Below, in pieces: positions 11,698 to 23,620 of a stretch of 64,000 bases of DNA (position 1 is its first letter; every line of letters begins with the position of its first letter). The stretch lies in assembly GCF_024166365.1 (NCBI RefSeq), contig NC_064824.1, positions 44,740,608-44,804,607 on the forward strand, in the 5' to 3' direction. The position numbers and the translations under genes are program-made. Origin of the DNA: Elephas maximus indicus (Eukaryota; Chordata; Mammalia; Proboscidea; Elephantidae). A model generated the notes under the pieces. It had not been told where the DNA came from. It did not search any database and was given only the letters and a program-made list of their open reading frames with translations.

Positions 11698-13654
11698 TAT
11701 CATCTCCAAACTTCTATTGCATTTAACTCCAGCCCTTATCTTGGTATATTAAATTACAGTACAAACATAGAATCAATTCTTCCTTCTGTATATGACCAGT
11801 ATAAAGCAAGTTTTTTTCCCTAAAATGTTTTCTTCAAATAATGTCATATTTAGTCCTTACAAAGTTTTTCCTATTTTGAGGCTCTCTCACTTATTTAAAA
11901 AAAAATTTTATTATTTTATTTTCAATAGCAATATAATGTTTGAAGAAGACAGATGAGCTTGAATGACTCCAATCAGTGCTAGTTTTGAATGCTTATAGAG
12001 GTTTTCTGATGGACCAGGTAAAAAAGGGCAGAGTATTAACAAATTAGGAATGATTTGGGGGGAGGTTATACTCATGACTTGTTGTAAAAATAACCTTTAA
12101 AAAAATCACTTGTAGGTATTGTAGGTAGTTCCTTTTTAGAGATCACAAATATTTACCTATAGAACAGTGATAAAACCAACTGTCTTAGTTTTATGTGAAT
12201 GGGTATTTATGGATTGGAAAAACGTTTCTAGTGACAGTATTATATATGGCTTCAAAAAGTATTGCTTCTCTAACAACTTAATTGGAAATGAAGATGTTTC
12301 TCTTTAGGATACTTTTAGATGACTCAAAAAAACAAAGCAATGAGATGACTGTGTTGATGTATGTGAAGTTTGAATGAATTGTTCTGAATAAAATTTATGT
12401 GGCTTGTGATTTTAAGACATCCATGAAGCTAAATTAATAAAATAAGCGTTCATTATACTGATTCATGTAAGCATCCAAAGGTTTGTATATTTCAGATTGG
12501 TCAAAATGTAAAAAAGGTTTCATTGGGGAAAATTGGAGAATCTTTCATATTGAGGGTTGCTGGATATTTATTCACTTACGTAGTTCGCAAATTTTTGGGT
12601 AGTTGCAAGACTACTTAGCATAGTGAGAAACAGTTAAATGATACTTGTTGAACTAATACAGTTCTGTATATATTTACTTATTGTAGGGTTTCTTGGTGCC
12701 ATGAAGGGTTGTACCTTACCAGAATTTCTCAGTTTCTTAGATGAAATCATTTTTTTGTATGTTTTCGGTTCTTTATGTTTTTTCCTCTAAAATTTGTACT
12801 ATAAGATGTTTTGGATTAAAAACATCATTCAGTTTGATCTGCCTTCCATAGCGGATTCTCTTTGGATTTGTGGTCTGCCCTTAGATTGGCAGAATCAGTG
12901 GCCTGTGAAAGGGAAATAAGAGTTGGACTTACTACTTTTGAAACTTTATTAACCCTTTCTTCCTAGAGGACTGAGTTACCTCTGGAAGGCACAGGCTTAG
13001 GGAAGTCATTCAGCTGCATGCCTGTATAGTGTATTCTCAGTGATTTGTAGACAGTTTCAGACAGCATTAGAATACTTTTCCAGAAACGAGCCTCAGATTT
13101 GTAAGTTGCCAAAACAATTCTTTTTTCTTTCTACTTAATGTTGGCTGCACGCATTGTAAAATTGAGATAAAGTAAGGCTGGCCATGGTTCCGGCCATGAA
13201 AGACATTGTCATTTTAATCAGAAATAATAATAATAATGATGTGTTAAAGATACTTTAATTCTGTCCACCCATTTCAAGGGGGGAAAAGTAAAACAATAGT
13301 AGTTGGTGTATTAACATTTGCATTTTATCTTTCATTAAATATCTATTTGTGTTTGGAGGGCAAGTAAAAGTAAGATCGATGGTCTTAGACCCAATGGCAT
13401 TCTGACATGTAAAAAGACATGTATAGACAATTCATTAAAGTCAGTAGATAAATATAAAATAAAACATTTTACCTTGGATTCCAAGTAGTGTGCATTTGGG
13501 GGGAAAGAGGAGTTCTAAGTAAAGTTATACCTTCCCTCGAGAAAACTTGAAAATTGTCACATATGTGAGATTTTACCTGGGAGGCTTTTTGCAAGAGCTG
13601 GGCTTTCAGGAGCTACTAGAGTGGTGGTGGATAGCAGGGGAGAGGGCATTCGAG

Positions 13655-15062
13655 ATGTGTTGGCACGGACCATGTCCAATTGTTCCAGCACCATTTATTG
13701 AAAAGGCTACACCTTCTCCATTGAACTGCCTTTGCTTCTTTGTCAAAAGTAATTGGGCACATTTGTGTGAACCTGTTTCTGGGTTCTATGTCTGTTCCAT
13801 TGATCTATGTCTGTCCCTCCTCCAGTATCCCACTGTCCTGATTATTGCAGCTGGATAGTAAGCCTTAACACTGGAAAGAGTGATTGTTGCCACTTTTTCT
13901 TTTTCAGCTTTTTTTTTGGGTGGGCTGTTCTTGGGCCTTTCCCTTTCTGCATAAATTTTAGGATGAGCTTGTTTGTGTTTCAGAAATTTTGCTGATGTTT
14001 TGGTATGAATTGCATTAAACCTTGTGCATCAGTTAAGGGAGAACTGACATCTTTACTGTGTTGAGTCTTCCAGTCCATGAACACAGTGTGTCTTTCTGTT
14101 TAGGTCTTCTTTGAGTTCTTTTGTTAGCATTTGATAATTATCATCATACATATCCTATACATGTTTTGTTAGATTTGTATCTAAGTTTTATTTTTTTAGG
14201 ACCAATTGTAACTGGTATTGCATCTTTTATTTCTGCTTCTGCTTGTTGGTATCAGTGTGTAGAAGTGCGGTTGATTTTGTGTGTTGATATTGTATCCCAT
14301 GACATGACCTTACTGAACTCACTTATTGTAAGTTCTAGGAGTTTAGGATTTTTTTTTTTTTTCCCGTAGATCCTTGGAGGTGTTATACATAGATAATCAT
14401 GTCACCTGCAAATGGTCTTTTTTAAATTTCTTTCTTTCTAATCAGTATGCCCTTAATTTCTTTTTCTTGCTTTATTGAAGTGGCTGGAACTTCCAGCACT
14501 GTGTTAAATAAGAGTGTAACAGTGAATATTCCTTGCCTTCTTTTTGGTCTTAATTGGAAAGTATTAGATATTTCACCGTTTAGTATGAAGTGAGCTGTAG
14601 ATTTTTTTGTAGATGTTCTTTATGAGGTTGAGGACGTTCCCCTCTAGCCCTAGTGTACTGAGGGTTTTTATTATGGATAGGTGTTAAATTTTATTTTATA
14701 CCTTTTTTGCATTGATTAATATGAACTTAGATTTTTCTCTCTTAGCTTGTTGATATGGTGGGCTGTATTGATTTTTGAATGTTGAATCAGCCTTGCATAC
14801 CTGCAATAAATCCCACTTGGTTGTAATGTATTACTTTTTTTTTGTTTTTAAATTAATACACTGTTGGATTCTGTTTGGTAAAATTTTAGTGAGGACTCTT
14901 GTATCTAAGTTAGTGAAAAATATAGGTCTGTATTTTTCTTTTACTTGAGCTATTTTTGGTTTTGGTATCAAGGTAGTTTTGGCCTCATAAAGTGAGTTGG
15001 GAATAGTCTCTTCTGTTTTCTGGAAAAGATTGTATAAAATTGATTTTGGTGTATTACTTCAT
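13655..15062 (-). mobile_element. LINE-1 ORF2 C-terminal fragment
   Basis: The whole stretch is the reverse complement of L1 ORF2, from 'tgttccagcaccatttattg' through 'ataaatcccacttgg' to 'gcctcataaagtgagttggg'. Many stops and poly(T) expansions show that it is dead. Small frames inside it are chance. Confidence 0.88.
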
Positions 15063-15215
15063 AAGGAGCCCTGGTTGGCATAGCAGTTAAGCACTTGGCT
15101 GCTAATAGAAAGATGTGGTAGTCTGCTGCCATAAAGACTGTAGACTTGGAAGCCCTACGGGCAGTTCTACTCTGTCCTATAAGATCACTATGAGTTGGAA
15201 TCCACTTCACACAAC
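15063..15215 (+). mobile_element. AfroSINE variant in L1 edge
   Basis: Begins AGGAGCCCTGGTTGGCATAG, has the 'gtctgctgccataaagac' internal segment, and ends CTATGAGTTGGAATCCACTT followed by an ACAACAATA tail. Confidence 0.85.
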
Positions 15216-15590
15216 AATAATATATTACTTTAATACTTTAAAAAACAAAACACAGATTATGCTCAGATGTAGTTGGCAGTAGGTGAAATTTACTTAATTA
15301 AAAAAAAGATGTTTTAGACTTGAGTACACCTTTTGCAGGAATATTTTATGGCCAAATGTCCTACCAAATTTCAGGTCCTATGTATTGCTGTTTTTTTCTA
15401 ATGGTAGGAAAAAGGAAGCAGTTAGTACTAGTCACTAATGTATAAGCAGTACTTTGAATATAAAGTACTAAATTAACTGCTACTGGGTTCTGTGATTAGA
15501 CTTACTGATTTACTATAACTTGGCTAAGGAGCTTGGCTGAATGTGAATTACATATCTGGAAATGAATTTGGAAATTGACACCACACACTG

Positions 15591-15668
15591 AAAACCCACT
15601 GCCGTCGAGTTGATTCCGACTCATAGCGACCCTACAGGGCAGAGGAGAACTGCCCCACACAGTCTGCT
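15591..15668 (-). mobile_element. AfroSINE 3' fragment
   Basis: Reverse 3' core (CCCACTGCCGTCGAGTTGAT through GAACTGCCCCACAC), truncated where MIR-like sequence begins. Confidence 0.8.
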
Positions 15669-15785
15669 TAATTTTACAGATACAGAAACCAAGGTAGTGA
15701 GAAGTTTGGTAACTTGTTCAAGGTCACAGCTTGAGAAGTAGACTCCAAGTTCAGGTCACAGTCTACTAAAACAGCTGTTCTTAAC
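15668..15785 (-). mobile_element. MIR relic
   Basis: 'ttttacagatacagaaacc' and 'gtaacttgttcaaggtcaca' are the MIR core in reverse. Confidence 0.65.
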
Positions 15786-16501
15786 TAGAGTGGAGCATTT
15801 TATCATCAGTGGGTCTTTGAAAAACAAAACAAAACAAAAAGCAAACACACATAATACATATATGTATACATGCATACATATATTTTATCTATGTAATTTT
15901 AAGCTACCGATCCCCAGGACTGATAAAATGACACTCAAGCATATGAATTTGAGAAAATATATTTTGATGCACATCATTGGCTAAGAACCACTATATTAAA
16001 CCCTGCAGACAAGCCTTTTATGCATTTTTTTTTCTTTTAGAAAATAGTGGTATTAACCACTTGAATTTACTTTGCTAGAATAAATGTACAGGTAGAGATT
16101 TCAAGTTTCGCACAATTTTAAATTGGGAGATGCCTTTAAAAATTAATATATATAAATAATTTTTGCTCTTTTTTTAGGACTACATGTTTAAAGTCACTAT
16201 GTGAGCTTAAGAACATAAAAATATAATTTGATTTGCTTTTTCAATTATCATGTCACATCCAGTGTTTGGTTAGAGACATGAGGGTATAGAGACAATAAAG
16301 AATTCCCTTAAGGAGAGGTGAGGAGATGGTCATCTTTCCCATAGGCTATCTTTCCACCTATGTAAAACATCAATCAGATGATATACTAGATCTAGAAAAT
16401 CATCCTGAAATCTTGATTTTCCTTTAAAAGAAAAGTTGAATTTTTTTTTTTTTTAATTTACTAAAAGAAGTCAATTAGTTTATCTTTTCTCTAGACTATT
16501 G

Positions 16502-16693
16502 TGTGCCGTCGAGCAGACTCCAACTCATAGTGGCCCTATAGGACAGAATAGAACTACCCTCCATAGGGTTTCCTAGGCTATAGTTTTTACAGAAGCAGGT
16601 TGCCAGGTCCTTTCTCTCTCAGAGCTGCTGGTTTCAAACCGCCGACTTTTTGCTTAGCAGCCGACCACTTAACCCATTGTGCCACCAGGGCTT
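16502..16693 (-). mobile_element. AfroSINE, long form
   Basis: Starts GTGTGCCGTCGAGCAGACTC, has the internal 'agaagcaggttgccaggtcc' segment, and ends TTGTGCCACCAGGGCTT. Another copy in the same orientation follows at once. Confidence 0.9.
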
Positions 16694-16704
16694 AACCATT
16701 GCAC

Positions 16705-16857
16705 CACCACTGCCATCAAGCCAATTCCGACTCATAGTGACCCTGTAGACAGAGTAGAACTGCCCCACAGGGTTTCCAAGGAGCAGCTGGTAAATTTGAA
16801 CTACCAGCCATTTGGTTAGCAGCTATAGCTCTTAACCCCTATGCCACCAGGGCTGCC
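16705..16857 (-). mobile_element. AfroSINE, short form, tandem to the previous copy
   Basis: Starts CCACTGCCATCAAGCCAATTC and ends ATGCCACCAGGGCTGCC. It is head to tail with the copy at 16502-16693, but the two are different subtypes, so this is two insertions rather than a duplication. Confidence 0.9.
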
Positions 16858-17214
16858 TTTCTAGACTAGGGGTAGCAAATACATGGTCCTGATGTTTTCC
16901 CGGCCTCTTCAACTCTAAAACACTGGGCCTCAAAATCCTCAATGGTAGCCATTATTAATTGATTGGAATTGACACCAAAGGTGAAATCTATTTGGCATTT
17001 CTGCTTGAGGCATTTCTACTTTTTGTCGGTTTTGTTTAAGTAGTGTTTCTATGCCTCACTAGACTCTCCTTTTGGAAATTGAAAATAATTATGTAGTGAT
17101 TTTTAACAGGAATTAAATGGGTGATAATTCACAAAGCCCCCCTTCTTTATAAAAGGAACAAAATAATCAAAAGGCAGGTTAACTAGACGTTGAAATTAGG
17201 ACATTATTGTAAGA

Positions 17215-17710
17215 TAAGGGTTTACAAACCAGAGCTGGTTTCCAGCTGGCAGCCCGTTTTTGTATAGTCCATGAGCTGTGAGTGGTTTTTACCTTTTTAA
17301 ATTATTGAAAAAAAGATTTTTAAAGGCGATTTTGACATGTGCAAATTACAGGAAATTCAGTTTTCAGTGACCATAGAGTAGAGTTTTGGAAACCCTGGTG
17401 GCGTAGTGGTTAAGTGCTACGGCTGCTAACCAAAGGGTCAGCAGTTCGAATCCGCCAGGTGCTCCTTGGAAACTCTATGGGGCAGCTCTACTCTGTCCTA
17501 TAGGGTCGCTATGAGTCGGAATCGACTCGACGGCACTGGGTTTGGGTTAAGTAGAGTTTTATTGGAACATAACTGTGCTCATTCGTTTACTGTCTGTGGC
17601 TCTTTTTGTGCTGCAATGGCAAAGTTTAGTATTTGTGACAGAGACCATATGGCCTGCAAAGCCTAAAATATTTACTGTCTGGCCCATTACAGGAAAAAGT
17701 TTGCCAATCC
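17215..17710. mobile_element. hAT-type non-autonomous DNA transposon, split by a SINE
   Basis: The right part ('tggcctgcaaagcctaaaat', 'aaaaagtttgccaatccc') and the left part ('gggtttacaaaccagagctg', 'ctggcagcccgtttttgta') match the two ends of a mammalian hAT element with GGGTCGGCAAAC-type termini. The AfroSINE at 17388-17549 sits in the middle. Family name uncertain. Confidence 0.65.
17388..17549 (+). mobile_element. AfroSINE, near consensus, with target-site duplication
   Basis: Runs from GGAAACCCTGGTGGCGTAG to GAATCGACTCGACGGCACTG. It is flanked by perfect 11-base repeats AGTAGAGTTTT (17377-17387 and 17550-17560). One of the least diverged copies in the window. Confidence 0.96.
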
Positions 17711-18017
17711 CGGTTTTAAGATAATAATGTGGGCAGTTAAGTTATTGCTGTTGGATTATTTGATAAAAGAGTAAAATTATTCTGTTGGTATTTTCAACAA
17801 GTTTCTGAAAAGGAATAATTTAGAAAATGGCTGCTTTCTGTGTACACATAAGTAATAGTAACAGCTGTTTGTTTCCCTTTATTTATAAAATAAAATTGAC
17901 ATAGAGTTACCCGTCCTAGTTTACAGTGTCAACTCATGCTATCATTTCTTCCACAGTTGAGAGGAAGTCCATGATACAGATACTAGTTTATAATTACGTC
18001 TCCATGATAGTACACTG

Positions 18018-18470
18018 TAGAGTAGTGGGTCTCTAACCTTTTTTGTCCCGAGACCCCCTTAGATTCTTAAAAATTTAGAACCCAGAGAACTTTTGTTTAT
18101 GTGGGTTATATCTTTACTATTTATCCTGTTAGGAGTTAAAACAGAAATGTCTAAAGTACTTATTAATGTGTTCAAAAATTACAATACTAAATTTGCTGTA
18201 TGTTAAATAAAAGAACAGATATTTATGAAAAATAATTATTTCCTAAAACAAAATATTTTTGTAAACCTCTTTAGTGATTGTTTTGGTAGAAGACAATTAA
18301 TTGGATTCTCATTTCTCTTTTTCCATTCAGTCTGTTGTGATGTGTTTTGATTGAAATATACGAAGGAAACCTGGCTTCACACAAATACATAGAAAAAGGA
18401 GGAGTATTTTAATACCATTTTCAGATAATTGTGGATGTTTTTCTTTGCTATCATACTAAACTCAACAAGG
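18018..18470. mobile_element. Probable hAT-family DNA transposon relic
   Basis: 'gtgggtctctaacctttttt', 'gagacccccttagattctta' and 'tttgtttatgtgggttatat' match a known old mammalian hAT-like repeat. The exact family is not determined. Confidence 0.45.
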
Positions 18471-18499
18471 GGTAGTTTCTTTCTTTCTAAAATCAGATT

Positions 18500-19110
18500 T
18501 ATTTTATTTTTTAATTGTGTTTTAGGTGAAACTTTATAGCACAAATTAGTTTCTCACTCAAAAATTTGTGGACAAACTGTTTTGTGACGTTGATTGCAAT
18601 TCCTGCAATGTATCAGCACTTTCCCCCTTTCCCTTGACACTCCAAGTTCCCTGTGTCCGTTTGTCCAGGTTCCCTGTCCCTTTCTGCCTTCTCATCTTTG
18701 GTTTTGGGCAGGTGTTGCCCATTTGGTTTCAGATACTTCATTGAACTAAGAAGCACATTACCCACATGTGTTATTGTTTGTTTGATAGGCCTGTCTAATC
18801 TTTGGCTGAAAGGTGGACTTTGGGAGTGGCTTCAGTTCTGAGTTAGCAGGGTGTCTGGGGGTTCCTCCAGTCTATCAGACCAGTAAGTCTGGTCTTTTTT
18901 TTTTTTTTTTTGAGAATTTGAATTTTGTTCAATATTTTTCTCCTGGTCTGAATAGAACCCTCTATTTTGATGCCTGTCAGAGTAGTTGGTGGTGGTAGCT
19001 GGGCATCGTCTAGTTCTTCTGGACTAAGGCTGGTGGAGGCTCTAGTTCATGTGGTCCTTTAGTCCTTTGAACTGATATTTTCCTTGTGTCCCTAGTTTTC
19101 TTTATTCTTC
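18500..19110 (-). mobile_element. LINE-1 3' UTR, afrotherian type
   Basis: Second copy of the L1 3' UTR seen at 9031 ('ctgtctaatctttggctgaa', 'accagtaagtctggtctttt', 'ggtggtggtagctgggca'). It is 5'-truncated and inserted next to an older L1 that continues from 19110. Confidence 0.88.
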
Positions 19111-20530
19111 TTAAGTCAGGTGTATTTAAGTATAATTTACAGAGTAAAATGTATGTTTTTAGATGTACAATTACATGAATTTTGATTTAACCTGTATAGT
19201 CATATAGTCACTAATGCAGTCCAGGTATAGAAAAAGTTTCCTCATGTACTTTTGTAATCAATTCCCTCCCCTCATCCCCAGCTCCTGACAACCTCTAATC
19301 TGATTGCTCTTTCTCTAATTTTGTCTTTTCCAGAATATCTTGCAAATGGAATCATATAGTATATAGCCCATTGACTCTGGCTTCTTAAACATTGAGCATA
19401 CTATGTTGAAATTCATCCATGTTATTGCAGCTATCACTAGTTCATTCCTTTTACTGTATGCATGTTTGTTTATCCATTTACTTGTGATAGACATTGGGTT
19501 GTTTCCAGTTTTTGGCAATTATAAATAAAGCCACTGTAAATATTTGCGTACCGGTTTTTGTGTTGACGAATGTTTTCATTTCTCATAGATAAATACCTAG
19601 GCATGCGATTGCAGAGTATTATGGGAAGTGTATGTTTAGATGGAAGAAGCTGCCAAACCGTTTTCCACAGTGGTTGAACCTTCTTGCATTACCACCACCA
19701 ACTTTTGAGAGTTCCAGTTGCTCCACATACTAATGAACACTTGAGTCAATTTTTTTTTGGTATTAGCTGTTCTAATTGGGGTGTGGTGGCATTTCATTGT
19801 GGTTTTTATTTGCATTTGCGTAATGATGCTGGGCATCTTTTCACATGGAATTTGCCATTCATATCTTTTCTTTGGCAAAGTGTTTGAATCTTTTGCCCGT
19901 TTAAAAAAATTGGGTAGTTTATTTTCCTATTATTGAGTTGTAAGAGTTCTTTATGTATCCTGAGTATCAGGATACATAAAGATATGTGTTTTGCACATAT
20001 TTTCTTCCAGTCTGTGACTTTCTTGTTTCTAAACAGCAGTTTTGGAAGAGTAGTGGTTTTGATATTGATGAGAACTGATTTACCAGTTCTTTCTTTTGTG
20101 GCTCATGTGTTTTATGTTCTTTCTAAAAATTCTTTCATAACTTGAGGTCAAAAATGTTTTTACATGTTTTCTTTTACAAGTTTTATAGTTTTAGGTTTAT
20201 GATATGTTTTGGGTTAATTTTCCTATATGGCATGAGATAGGGATTGAAGTTCCTTTTTTAATTTTTGCATATGAATGTCCAATTGTTTCAGCATCAGTTG
20301 TTGAAAAGACTGTTTTTCTTTGTTGAATAGCTGTGGCATTTTTGTTGTATATCAATTGACCGTATTTGTGTGTTTGTCTGTTTTGGGGCCCTCTATTCCA
20401 TTTCATTGATGTTTGTGTCTGTTTTTTCACTAAGATCACACTGTCTTGATTGCTGAAGCTTTAAAGTAAGTCTTCAAATCAGGTAGCATGAATTCTCCTT
20501 TGTGCTTTTTTTCAGAATTGTCTAACCATT
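19111..20530 (-). mobile_element. Old LINE-1 3' region and ORF2 C-terminus
   Basis: Continuous reverse-strand match to an old L1, with landmarks 'aatggaatcatatagtat', 'tgggttgtttccagtttttg', 'ccaaaccgttttccacagtg', 'gttttatagttttaggttt' and 'caattgtttcagcatcagtt'. No usable frame remains. Confidence 0.88.
19949..19981. repeat. Perfect 15-bp palindrome with 3-base loop, in L1
   Basis: Left arm 19949-19963 (CTTTATGTATCCTGA), loop GTA, right arm 19967-19981 is the exact reverse complement. The right arm replaces what should be ordinary L1 sequence. Confidence 0.95.
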
Positions 20531-21394
20531 CCAGTTCCCTTACTCTTCCATGTGAGATAAGAGATAGTTTCTTAAAAGCTGGTTGCGTTGTGGAATCTGA
20601 AACTCGGTGAACTTTTGTCCACTGTTACATTAAAATATATTGGTCTGTCTAGCACATGGAATGAATTTTTTTTACTCATGAATGCTTTTGTAACATCACA
20701 CATAATTCATCTGGAGAATACTGGTTCTTGGAGTTATGCAGGCCTTCTCAATATTGGCATGTTTCATTATACAGTATTTCAAAATCACCATTGACCTAAT
20801 CAGAAAAGCATTTTTAAAGTATTGAGAAGGTGTGTCACTCTTAACAGTGGTAAATACACGTTTTCAAAAATTCTTTTTCTTCTCTTGAGAGCTCAACTTT
20901 TATCATTGGCAGTACATGCTATCAGTTGTTTTTCTTGAAGTAACAGGTTCACTGTGTTCATTTTTGAGACCATGGCTGCCAGATGCCCAAGTATGAATAA
21001 TCTTAGTTTGCAGCTCACTCATACAAAGGGCGTTTTCTTGAGGCAGCCGTCATACTTGAGCATGCAGCCGAAGTGCTTTTGCTTACTTCCCATTGTATAA
21101 CAGAGAAGATTGAAAAGAAGCCTACTCAAAGGTTGAGACTTAATAAAATTAACGCTTTCTATCTACTGTGTCATCAAGGACATTCTTAAGTGAAACTGCC
21201 TTTTCCAGAGAAATCTCGTGATATGTGTGGTCATTTCCTACAATATCCTACCTGGAAACCTAAACTAATGTTATAATACTGGGAAGACAGTAAATAATTG
21301 ACATTGTATGAACACTTGGAATTGGCATATTGGGAGACAACCTCTTATTTTAAGAGCTAATACAATTATATTAAGTTGTTTTATTATCTTATAG

Positions 21395-21602
21395 GTGCTA
21401 TACTTGGCAGATCAGAAACTCAAGAGTGTATTTTCTATAATGCTAACTGGGAAAGAGATAGAACTAATCGAACTGGTGTTGAGCCCTGTTATGGTGACAA
21501 AGATAAGCGGCGGCATTGTTTTGCTACTTGGAAAAATATTTCTGGTTCCATTGAAATAGTGAAGCAAGGTTGTTGGCTGGATGATATCAACTGTTATGAC
21601 AG
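21395..21602 (+). CDS. ACVR2A: ACVR2A exon 2 (extracellular ligand-binding domain, first part)
   Basis: This exon encodes residues 19-88 of the activin type II receptor, most of the small cysteine-rich extracellular domain that binds activins, myostatin/GDF and some BMPs at the cell surface. It starts after TTATAG with GTGCTATACTTGG (codon 19 split 1/2) and ends TATGACAG before GTAAGG (codon 88 split 2/1). Visible landmarks are [27 protein letters not shown], a sequon NRT and a second sequon NIS, and the [12 protein letters not shown] segment. At 208 bases it has the length known for this exon in mammals. Compared with the human protein as I remember it there are a few conservative changes (for example ECLFF to ECIFY). 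The preceding exon with the signal peptide is outside the window. Confidence 0.98.
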
Positions 21603-22176
21603 GTAAGGAAACATTTTATTTTGTATGATAACGTTGAGTGATTTTCATTCCTCTCCCCTCCTTAAAGGTGGATGATCAGTGCATGGATTTTAACTTAAAT
21701 GTTTCTTGCTTTTTAAGATGGGATTATAAAAAGCATTATAACATGCTCTAATGACAGAGTATTTTAAAGTAATAAACATGGTATGTTTATGTTTATCTTT
21801 TTTTTTTTAATCATCTACCAAATAGTGAGAATTCTAGATAAGAAGCATTTCTTCACTGATTTTTTTTTTTTGTAAAAACCTTTTGATTTTTTTTTTTTTT
21901 GGTGCCAATTTTCGGGAAAAAAGGCTCTAAAAATTGCTTTGAAAGACAGTATATCTGCTGTACAATCTATTCTCAAAAGAATAAAGCTTAATCGTAGTAT
22001 TTAATTTCCTTCTTTATGTATCTAGGAGAAATTGAACTTAGTACATTTCCCTCCCCTTTTTTTTCTTGCAAAGTAGGCCTTTGTTCTTTACCCCAAGAGA
22101 CATTTTAACTTGACATTGAGAATTACATCAGAACTAACACAGTCCTCATAGAAAGCTGCATTTTATTTAAAAGATC

Positions 22177-22437
22177 TTGTTTAAATTGTTTTATTCTGTA
22201 CTGGCAGTGAAATACCGTGATCATTTTATTGAGCGCCTGTCATCTTTCCATAAGGCATCCCATAGATGGGTTGATCAGTTAGCTGCTTCAGGTCACAGGA
22301 TTTCCACTGGGGTGGGTGCTGATGACTGGCAGAGACATTTTAGAGCCAAAAAAGTGTTGGTTGATATACTCACTGAACACTGTAGATACCTCCTGGTCCC
22401 TTTTCAGGAGCCTAAACTGATTCCTGGAAATCTGTGA
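22177..22437 (+). pseudogene. Unidentified coding-looking block (possible retrocopy remnant or lone exon)
   Basis: An 86-codon frame runs to a TGA at 22435. From about 22205 its residues look like real protein rather than repeat: VKYRDHFIERLSSFHK, then HRWVDQLAASGHR, ADDWQRHFRAKKVLVDIL and a PFQEPKLIPGNL end. There is no ATG: the frame opens at TTG just after an in-frame TAA. A stretch ending TCTGTACTGGCAG before TGAAATACC looks like a splice acceptor. An AATAAA follows at 22475-22480, but no clear poly(A) tail or target-site repeats are visible. Splicing from ACVR2A exon 2 would be out of frame (phase 2 into phase 1) and would hit a stop within four codons. I do not recognise the protein. 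A 5'-truncated processed pseudogene is the simplest reading; a terminal exon of an unknown gene is possible. Confidence 0.4.
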
Positions 22438-22729
22438 TCAATTCATCATGTCTGACTAGTATTAAAATTGACTGAATAAACCCATGAAAATTGAATTTGC
22501 TCCACTTTTCATGAGAAATCGAAACACAGTCATTTAGGTACATATTTAGTATATGCTAAGTCAGTAAATTATCCAAGAATTCTTTATAGTTATACATTTT
22601 AGTTGCATTACTGTTTACAGAAGTAATCATTAAGTGATCATTGCTATTATGAAAGGTAAGTAGGAGGAAATTGGGGGGAAAAACGAGGTTTGAGGATCAT
22701 CTTTATCTCAAACTAGAAAAAAAAAAAAA

Positions 22730-22888
22730 CCAACCACACTGCCATTGAGTGGATTCTGACTCATAGTGACCCTATAGCACAGAATAGAACTGCCGCATAG
22801 AGTTTCCAAGGAGTGCCTGGCGGATTTGAACTGCTGACCTCTTGGTTAGCAGCTGTAGCACGTAACCACTATGCCACCAGGGTTTCCT
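22730..22888 (-). mobile_element. AfroSINE
   Basis: Reverse copy from CCACACTGCCATTGAGTGG to ATGCCACCAGGGTTTCC, preceded by a 13-A run. Moderately diverged. Confidence 0.93.
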
Positions 22889-23457
22889 GTCTCAAACTAT
22901 CTTTTATTAATTAGTTGAAATCAGAGATCCCTATTCTTCTTGTGGTAAAAATCTACTGTATTTCATTTGGGTGAGACCCAGAACCATTTTCACTTAGATA
23001 GAACTTTGGTACGGATAACAGAGCGTGGGCTGTTTGGTACACATGCTTGCTCTTCTATTATTACACCAGATTTGTTTCTGGGGCATTTAAGCTAATTAAA
23101 AAAAATTTGGATTTTTATTTTTGTGCCCTAAATTTTATTGAAAAACAAGTAATAGGGATAGTAAAAGAATAGAAAGGAAGAGTCAAGAAATACCAAAGTA
23201 TGGAGGAAAAGACAAGAGTTTTTAGTTTTTGGTACATACCCCCCCCAAAAAAAGTATATATATAGTTTTTAGTTTTTATGTTCATGAAATTGCATGGGGA
23301 AAAGTAATTTTGTGTAATTTCTTGGCGTTTAATCATGTCGATGATCTTCTGTGTTCTGAAGCATAATTCTAAATATAACAAATTAGTTTTTAAATTTGTA
23401 CGTTTCTGTCTATAAATTGTTAAAACTTAGCTTTCATTTGTCTTTTCATGTCCTCAA

Positions 23458-23620
23458 AACCAAAACCAAACCTGTTGCCGTCGAGTCGATTTTGACTTAT
23501 AGTGACCTTATAGGACAGAGCAGAACTGCCCCAGAGTATTTCTGAGGAGCAGCTGGTGGATTTGAATTGCTGACCTTTTGATTAGCAGCTGAGCTCTTAA
23601 CTACTGTGCCGCCAGAGCCC
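23458..23620 (-). mobile_element. AfroSINE
   Basis: Reverse copy from ACCTGTTGCCGTCGAGTCG to TGTGCCGCCAGAGCCCC. Usual length. Confidence 0.92.

Larger units (their letters stand above)
1..21394 (+). other. ACVR2A: ACVR2A intron 1, 3' portion
   Basis: No ACVR2A coding exon is visible here, and the signal-peptide exon is not in the window, so this is the downstream part of the long first intron. It ends with a normal acceptor (TTATAG) before exon 2. About half of it is recognisable repeat: LINE-1 at 1.3-2.3, 8.0-10.7, 13.7-15.1 and 18.5-20.5 kb, scattered AfroSINE copies, and hAT and MIR relics. The stretches 2.3-3.4, 3.5-5.0, 6.1-8.0, 10.9-13.6 and 20.5-21.4 kb look like ordinary AT-rich unique intron. 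I see no gene, RNA gene or clear regulatory element in them. Confidence 0.9.

Noticed and set aside
16502..16857. Local tandem duplication
   Set aside because: The two adjacent units are different AfroSINE subtypes (one has the extra internal segment), so two separate insertions explain them better.
17388..17549. tRNA gene candidates from A-box/B-box like sequence (also in other SINE copies)
   Set aside because: The tRNA-like heads lack a foldable, intact cloverleaf with a proper acceptor stem and are followed by SINE bodies; they are retroelements.
1..21394. ACVR2A exon 1 (signal peptide) inside the window
   Set aside because: No frame with a matching signal peptide end and donor in the right phase was found, and there is no CpG-rich promoter in this stretch.
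22208..22437. Alternative ACVR2A terminal exon in intron 2
   Set aside because: Exon 2 ends in phase 2. Joining to the acceptor at about 22207 gives a stop within a few codons and not the protein-like frame.
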